9,604 nt of DNA from Treponema sp. (GTDB lineage: Bacteria > Spirochaetota > Spirochaetia > Treponematales > Breznakiellaceae), in contig JAITNU010000013.1 of NCBI GenBank assembly GCA_031290325.1, positions 1-9,604 on the forward strand, written 5' to 3'. The notes under the pieces are model-generated. The model saw nothing but the letters and a program-made list of their open reading frames with translations, searched no databases and was not told where the DNA came from. Positions 5,376-9,604 of the stretch are shown piece after piece. The position numbers were made by a program, and so were the translations under genes. The stretch's first letter is position 1. Each line of letters begins with the position of its first letter.

Positions 5376-6331
5376 TAACCATCAATTTTCACGGTGTTCG
5401 AGGCTCCCATCCGGCAGCAGATATTCAGATGGTGGCTTATGGCGGTAATACTTCCTGCGTGGAAGTGGTTAAAACCAACAAACAGGGGCTTAAGGTCCCG
5501 GTTATTATTGATGCCGGCAGTGGGTTAATCAAATTTGGCTATGCCATGGCAGCTAAACTGCTTACCCATGAGTATTCAAGAACCTTTACCGTGCTCTTTA
5601 CCCATTTACACCCGGATCACATCGAAGGGTTTAATTTTTTTACCCCCAATTTTTTTCCTTTTTGCAGTATGTATCTGTTAGGCATGGAAACCTTGAAGCA
5701 CAATGTTGGGGCGGTATTGGAAGGGCGGATGCTGCCCCCGACCTTTCCCATTGAATACAAAGATTTAAAAGCTGCGAGACGGCATGGTATCTTAACTGAT
5801 GGACAGTGGTTCTTTATAACCCAGGAAGGGATTCCGGCTCCAAAAGATTCGGATCCCCTCCTGGAAATACGGGTGATGCGGGCCTACGCGCCTTCCCATC
5901 CCCAGCAGGGCGCCCTGTATTACAAGATCCGGGATGTGGAAGACGGGAGCACGATTGTATGTATCTGGGATATCGAGAGCCATATCGGCGGAGATATCCG
6001 GGTGATTGCCTTTGCTAAAGACGCGAACCTGATGATCCACGATACCCAATACACAGAAGAAGAATACGCCAGTGCCGCCCGTCCGGTTCAGGGCTTTGGC
6101 CACTCAACCTATTCCATGGCCATAGAAAACGCCCGCAAGGCGGGGATCAAGTACCTCGTTCCCTTCCATTACAGCCCCCGGCATACTGATACCGTCTTGG
6201 ATGGCATTAAAGCAAAATATCAGGGGACCAAGGACCCAAGCGTTCTGATGTCCTATGAAGGACTTTCAATAACCCTCCAGAATGGGGTTATCATACAACA
6301 AGAGACTCTTATTGAGGGTTTTTCTGAATAA
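5372..6331 (+). CDS. MBL-fold metallo-hydrolase (TaR3-like type)
   Basis: The 319-residue protein begins with the family hallmark HGVRGS near residues 7-12, then YGGNTSCVEV (23-32) and IIDAGSGL (45-52). The metal motif is FTHLHPDHIEG (76-86): His78, His80, Asp82, His83. Later ligand candidates are His176 (APSHPQQGALYY), Asp200 (CIWDIESH) and His266 (PFHYSPRHTD), after the conserved GHSTYSMAIENARKAGIKYL block. The full ligand set implies an active two-metal hydrolase. Substrate is unknown for most members. Related MBL proteins act as phosphodiesterases, nucleases or carry signalling fusions. Its place 14 bases upstream of a cNMP-binding regulator and in line with a cyclase makes a cyclic-nucleotide phosphodiesterase role worth testing, but this is inference. 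The start has GAGGT six bases upstream, and translation may be coupled to the short upstream frame. Confidence 0.85.
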   Translation: MITINFHGVRGSHPAADIQMVAYGGNTSCVEVVKTNKQGLKVPVIIDAGSGLIKFGYAMAAKLLTHEYSRTFTVLFTHLHPDHIEGFNFFTPNFFPFCSMYLLGMETLKHNVGAVLEGRMLPPTFPIEYKDLKAARRHGILTDGQWFFITQEGIPAPKDSDPLLEIRVMRAYAPSHPQQGALYYKIRDVEDGSTIVCIWDIESHIGGDIRVIAFAKDANLMIHDTQYTEEEYASAARPVQGFGHSTYSMAIENARKAGIKYLVPFHYSPRHTDTVLDGIKAKYQGTKDPSVLMSYEGLSITLQNGVIIQQETLIEGFSE

Positions 6332-6345
6332 CAAGGAGGTAGAAC

Positions 6346-7581
6346 ATGGCGGAACGGCCACAATTAACGAGTGTTAATTTTAAGGAGGATATGTATATTA
6401 TTGTTGAAGGCCAGCAGAATGCAGACAGTTTCTTCATCATTCGGCAGGGGAAGGTGCAGCTTTCCAAAGAAACAGAGGTGATTAAAGAAGCGGGGGGTAA
6501 CCTTCTCGGGCCTGGTGATTTTTTCGGCGTGGTATCCAGCTTGTCCTCCCACAGCCATATCGAAAGCGTCCAGGCCCTGACCGATGTCAACCTCATATCG
6601 GTGCACAAGAGCCAGTTTGAAGGGCTGATTCAGTACAACACCCCCCTGGCGATGAAGATCATTCTCCAGTTTTCCCAGCGTTTACGCTATCTGAACCGGG
6701 CGCTTACCATGATGACCCTCAAACACAAAACCGAGGAAGACGGGGCTTCCCAGTTGTTTAAGATAGGGGTGTATTATGATAAAAAGAACTGGCCTATCCA
6801 GGCCTATTACGCCTATCACCAGTACATTATCCACTACCCCCAGGGTCAATTTGTGGATCAGGCTAAGGAACGGTCTGTCCTGTTGTCCATTTATGGTCAG
6901 CAGGTACAGGCCGGGGAAACCGAGTTCAACCGGATCTACCCCAAGGAGAACATCCTCTTTGCCGAAGGCGAACCAGGGGATGAACTGTTTATTATCCAAA
7001 GCGGGGCGGTAAAAATTACCAAAATCATGGATGATACGGAAGTGATCCTGGCGGTGCTTAAAAAAGGGGATATGTTTGGAGAAATGGCCTTACTGGAATC
7101 CAAGCCCCGGTCGGCAAGCGCCATTGCTTATGAAGATTGTACCGTAACAACGGTCAAGAAGGCAAATTTTGAGGGCTTTACAGCGATGCACCCCGAGATC
7201 ATTGCCCGGCTCACCCAATTACTGGCAGAACGGATATGGTTCATCTATAAACAACTGGCCAATACCCTCATCCAGGATCCCCTGGGGCGTATATATGACG
7301 GGATGCTCATGCACCTTGAAAAGAACCGGATCCCCCTGGATAAGAAAACCCCCTATACCTTTAGTTTTGGGCCGGCAGAACTGGCCAACATGGTCGGTAT
7401 CCCTTCGAACGATGTAAGCAGCATCATACGGACCATATTGGAGAACGAAAAAATCCAAATTATCGATAATAAAGTCTGTATCACCGAAGTGCCAGAGGCG
7501 TTCAGACAAAGCGAGTATTACCGCAAAATGCAGCAGCGTGAAACTGCGCGCCGTGAATCTGCCCGAAAAATGGGAGCATGA
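6346..7581 (+). CDS. Regulator with two cyclic-nucleotide-binding domains and Crp-type helix-turn-helix
   Basis: The 411-residue protein has four parts. CNB domain 1 (about 12-115) has VEGQQNADSFFIIRQGKV, but its phosphate-cassette position reads FGVVSSLSSHSHIESVQA, with neither the Glu nor the Arg that hold cyclic nucleotides. A linker (about 130-185), ASQLFKIGVYYDKKNW to FVDQAKERS, resembles a TPR/YbgF-like helical repeat. CNB domain 2 (about 190-300) has a full cassette FGEMALLESKPRSASA (244-259) with Glu246 and Arg255. The C-terminal part (about 305-385) resembles a Crp-type winged helix-turn-helix: FGPAELANMVGIPSNDVSSI then IRTILENEKIQI. The end is basic and charged. A single cytoplasmic protein therefore has one canonical and one degenerate nucleotide pocket and probably binds DNA. 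AAGGAGGT five bases before the ATG is an ideal ribosome binding site. Only 14 bases separate it from the hydrolase, so they are co-transcribed. Confidence 0.9.
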   Translation: MAERPQLTSVNFKEDMYIIVEGQQNADSFFIIRQGKVQLSKETEVIKEAGGNLLGPGDFFGVVSSLSSHSHIESVQALTDVNLISVHKSQFEGLIQYNTPLAMKIILQFSQRLRYLNRALTMMTLKHKTEEDGASQLFKIGVYYDKKNWPIQAYYAYHQYIIHYPQGQFVDQAKERSVLLSIYGQQVQAGETEFNRIYPKENILFAEGEPGDELFIIQSGAVKITKIMDDTEVILAVLKKGDMFGEMALLESKPRSASAIAYEDCTVTTVKKANFEGFTAMHPEIIARLTQLLAERIWFIYKQLANTLIQDPLGRIYDGMLMHLEKNRIPLDKKTPYTFSFGPAELANMVGIPSNDVSSIIRTILENEKIQIIDNKVCITEVPEAFRQSEYYRKMQQRETARRESARKMGA

Positions 7582-7636
7582 TTCATTTTAAGAATTCCCT
7601 GAAATATGTCGTTCTTTGAATAGTGTGGAGTTCAAC

Positions 7637-9472
7637 ATGTCAAAGACCACGGAATCCGCCGGAAGGAAGGTCATCTTTTCTCTCGGCGGAAAGCTTGTAA
7701 TCATCATCACCAGCCTTCTCTTCCTGTCCATGATGGCTATCACCGTTCTTGTATGGGTGCTGGTCAGTGCCGAAGTAGGCAGAACCGCCGAGGCCACGGA
7801 CCTGATGGTGAACCAGCGGTCCGTGGCTGAGGTGGAAACCCTCCTCAAGACGGTCAAATCCGATACCCTGACCCTCCTCAATACCCTGAAGCTCTTTGGG
7901 CAGGAGGATGCGATTCAAGGGGCGTCCGCCTTCTTCTTTGAACAAAACCAGGACATCGCGGCCCTGGTGCTTCCCCGTGGCCTGGTTATCACGAATGAGC
8001 ACTTTTTTCTGTCCAAAGAGGTTGAACCAGAGCTGATTCCCACCTTTATCGCGACCCTCGGGGCGACACTGCCCCGTGTTGCCCCTGGGGAGGATCTCCT
8101 CCTCAATGGCACCCCGGTCTTCGGTATCCCGATGCTGGTCATGCTCTACCCCGAGGAAACCGGGGAGACAGTGCTCGTTTTCTTCTCTGTCCAACGCACA
8201 ACGGAAAACTTCGGGGCCGGGGCCAATGACTCTTTTATGATCAACGATACCGGAGCGCTACTCATCCATCCGGATCAGGAACTGGTCCAGTCCGGGGCGA
8301 GTATGGAGCAGGATACTCTGGTACAGACCGCCCTGAAATCCGGGGATCTGAGTTTCCAAACCCATTATACTGACGAAGCGGGGGTCCAATACTTCGGTGC
8401 TTTTCAGAAGCTGGCCCATGCCATAGTGATTACCCGGATACAGCGTGATGTGGTCTTTGAAGGAATCATCGCCACCACTAGGCGCAACATCTACCTGACC
8501 ATAACGGTCCTCTTTTTATCGATACTGTTTATCTGGTTTTTTTCCAAGACCATCAGCAGCCCTTTAAAGGTTTTGACCTGGGTGGCAGGCCAGATCGATA
8601 CGGGAAATTATCACCTGGACCTTACGAGTAAAAGCAGGGATGAAACCGGTATCCTGACCCGGAGTTTTATCAGCATGAGTCATGGTCTTGAAAACTTCGA
8701 GAAGTTCACCAACCAGGGGATTGTAAAGCTGGCCAGACAGGGGAAACTCTCCCTGGGAGGGGTGAGTAAAAATGCCACCGTGTGCTTTGCCTTAATCCGG
8801 GATTTCAGCGAAATAGCAGAGGGATTCCACGCGCAAGAAGTGGTGCGCTTCATTAACGAATATATGTACCGGATGGTGCCCTGCATAACCAGGACCCTCG
8901 GGGTGGTGGATAAATTTTTGACCCAGGGGGGCGTAGTGGTGATGGCTCTCTGGGGTACGGTGGAATCTGCCGGAAGCCCTGAGCTGGATGCCCTGAACTG
9001 CCTCAAGGCGGTCCTGATGATGCGGGCATCGCTGCGGAGTCTTAACCTGGAACAGGGCCGGAGCGGGAAATCGCTGATCAAGATGGGCTGCGGAATCAAC
9101 AGCGGGGAAGTGGTTTCAGGGCAGATGGGTTCTGAGGAGCGGATGGAATTTACGGTCATCGGGGAGACCGTGAACCTTGCGGCCCGTATCGAAGGGCCGA
9201 ATGATCTTTTTGATACGGATATTCTTATTACTGAAAACGTCTATAAGCTGATAGGCCAGCATCTTCTTATCGAAGAAATGCCTAATATTGAGGTAAAGGG
9301 TAAGGTAGAGCCGCTGAAAGTTTTTTCGGTGGTGAATATGCGTGACGCGACTCAGGCCACGCAAATCCTGAAAGACCTTGAAAGGATACCGAAGACCTCG
9401 CCGGTCATAAACCGGCGTTGTGTGGGACCGCATGGTCCGCGTAGCATGGCGGAAGTGCGGGAGCGATGGTGA
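7637..9472 (+). CDS. Membrane sensor with HAMP and class III nucleotide cyclase domain (metal sites altered)
   Basis: This 611-residue inner-membrane protein has TM1 (about 19-43), a periplasmic sensor (44-283) with a dCache-like INDTGALLIHPD (202-213), TM2 (284-302), HAMP (about 303-356) and a class III cyclase domain (379-566). The cyclase part keeps FINEYMYRMVPCI, GVVDKF, GCGINSGEVVSGQMGS and EFTVIGETVNLAARIEG, with transition-state residues Asn513 and Arg517 and purine-site Lys426. The first metal Asp (family FxDIRGF) reads FALIRDF, with Leu386. The second (family DKFIGDAVMA) reads DKFLTQGGVVVMA, with no Asp. Catalysis may therefore be lost or altered. I chose ATG 7637 because GGAG lies six bases upstream; a TTG at 7616 opens the same frame. 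It follows the cNMP-binding regulator by 55 bases without a terminator and is probably in the same operon. The last 80 bases hold two GC-rich hairpins, and the tail beyond residue 570 is not cyclase-like. Confidence 0.9.
   Translation: MSKTTESAGRKVIFSLGGKLVIIITSLLFLSMMAITVLVWVLVSAEVGRTAEATDLMVNQRSVAEVETLLKTVKSDTLTLLNTLKLFGQEDAIQGASAFFFEQNQDIAALVLPRGLVITNEHFFLSKEVEPELIPTFIATLGATLPRVAPGEDLLLNGTPVFGIPMLVMLYPEETGETVLVFFSVQRTTENFGAGANDSFMINDTGALLIHPDQELVQSGASMEQDTLVQTALKSGDLSFQTHYTDEAGVQYFGAFQKLAHAIVITRIQRDVVFEGIIATTRRNIYLTITVLFLSILFIWFFSKTISSPLKVLTWVAGQIDTGNYHLDLTSKSRDETGILTRSFISMSHGLENFEKFTNQGIVKLARQGKLSLGGVSKNATVCFALIRDFSEIAEGFHAQEVVRFINEYMYRMVPCITRTLGVVDKFLTQGGVVVMALWGTVESAGSPELDALNCLKAVLMMRASLRSLNLEQGRSGKSLIKMGCGINSGEVVSGQMGSEERMEFTVIGETVNLAARIEGPNDLFDTDILITENVYKLIGQHLLIEEMPNIEVKGKVEPLKVFSVVNMRDATQATQILKDLERIPKTSPVINRRCVGPHGPRSMAEVRERW
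9399..9438. other. Two adjacent GC-rich hairpins at the 3' end of the cyclase gene
   Basis: CGCCGGT-cataa-ACCGGCG (9399-9417) is a perfect 7-bp stem with a 5-base loop. GGACC-gcat-GGTCC (9425-9438) is a perfect 5-bp stem with a 4-base loop. They lie inside the last codons of the cyclase gene and downstream of the convergent minus-strand gene, which ends at 9480. No T-run follows on either strand, so a factor-dependent or mRNA-protecting role is only possible. Confidence 0.45.
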
Positions 9473-9479
9473 TGCCGCG

Positions 9480-9604
9480 TTACCTAATCGCAAACTCCAG
9501 CGCCGAATCCGGCCTGAGATCAATGCCCGCAAAGTCTTTTGGGCCCAGGGTCAGGTTAATCATCTCCGAGGGCTGAACGTGGCTTTTCTTCACGCTCTTT
9601 ATCA
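9480..9604 (-). CDS. 3' end of an unidentified gene (5' part outside window)
   Basis: On the minus strand a frame enters from the right edge and ends at TAA (9480-9482). Forty residues are visible, including VKKSHVQPSEMINLTLGP and GIDLRPDSALEFAIR. Codon choice is like its neighbours, and the frame ends only 7 bases from the cyclase stop, which supports a real convergent gene. The C-terminal strand-like ending does not identify a family. I do not recognise it. Confidence 0.5.
   Translation of the reverse strand, partial: IKSVKKSHVQPSEMINLTLGPKDFAGIDLRPDSALEFAIR

Noticed and set aside
7640..8194. 184-codon open frame on the minus strand inside the cyclase gene
   Set aside because: It is antisense to a clear sensor domain, rich in Gly/Glu/Arg as expected of a shadow frame, and has no motif or ribosome binding site.
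8680..9159. 159-codon open frame on the minus strand
   Set aside because: It is antisense to the HAMP and cyclase domains, with no domain signature of its own.
1..9604. CRISPR array, tRNA, rRNA, riboswitch or replication origin
   Set aside because: No regularly spaced repeats, cloverleaf, ribosomal segments or known aptamer-like leader could be seen. Short gaps between genes leave little room for them.

Overview
The window looks like chromosomal DNA of a spirochaete, most likely a Treponema of the termite-gut or rumen type. This rests on recalled family resemblance, not on a search. The clues are a Treponema-style REP-associated transposase, a decayed formylglycine-generating-enzyme (FGE)-like gene, an outer-membrane barrel protein without close classical relatives, and a class III nucleotide cyclase beside a double cNMP-binding regulator. 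Codon use is moderately GC-rich and even from about position 2000 onward. No rRNA, tRNA or CRISPR array is visible.

Layout. (1) Positions 1-1950 are a gene graveyard. It starts with the 3' end of an IS5-family transposase that carries a duplicated 14-bp palindromic unit. About 330 bases of undecided remnant follow, then an FGE-like (SUMF1) pseudogene with several stops and frameshifts. That pseudogene stops exactly where a short palindromic repeat begins. The repeat flanks an apparently intact Y1/REP-associated (RAYT) transposase. (2) Positions 1987-5281 hold housekeeping genes. An outer-membrane protein on the minus strand diverges from folC, whose promoter predicts a leaderless transcript. 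folC converges with an RluA-type pseudouridine synthase, with only 3 bases between the stop codons. (3) Positions 5346-9472 look like one signalling operon on the plus strand: a possible 9-codon leader peptide, an MBL-fold hydrolase, a protein with two cyclic-nucleotide-binding domains plus a Crp-type DNA-binding end, and a membrane-anchored sensor-cyclase. (4) The last 125 bases hold the 3' end of an unidentified minus-strand gene.

How the genes may work together. The operon has the parts of a self-contained cyclic-nucleotide circuit: maker (cyclase), reader/regulator (CNB-HTH) and a metallo-hydrolase that could act on the nucleotide or something else. Two facts complicate this simple reading. 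The cyclase domain keeps its substrate-binding residues but appears to lack both metal-binding aspartates. The first CNB domain of the regulator lacks the phosphate-binding signature that the second one has.

The most unusual structural signal is the short palindrome family GGTGTCAGACAC and relatives. It flanks the RAYT gene. A related motif appears twice, as an in-frame 15-bp tandem repeat, inside the pseudouridine synthase gene.
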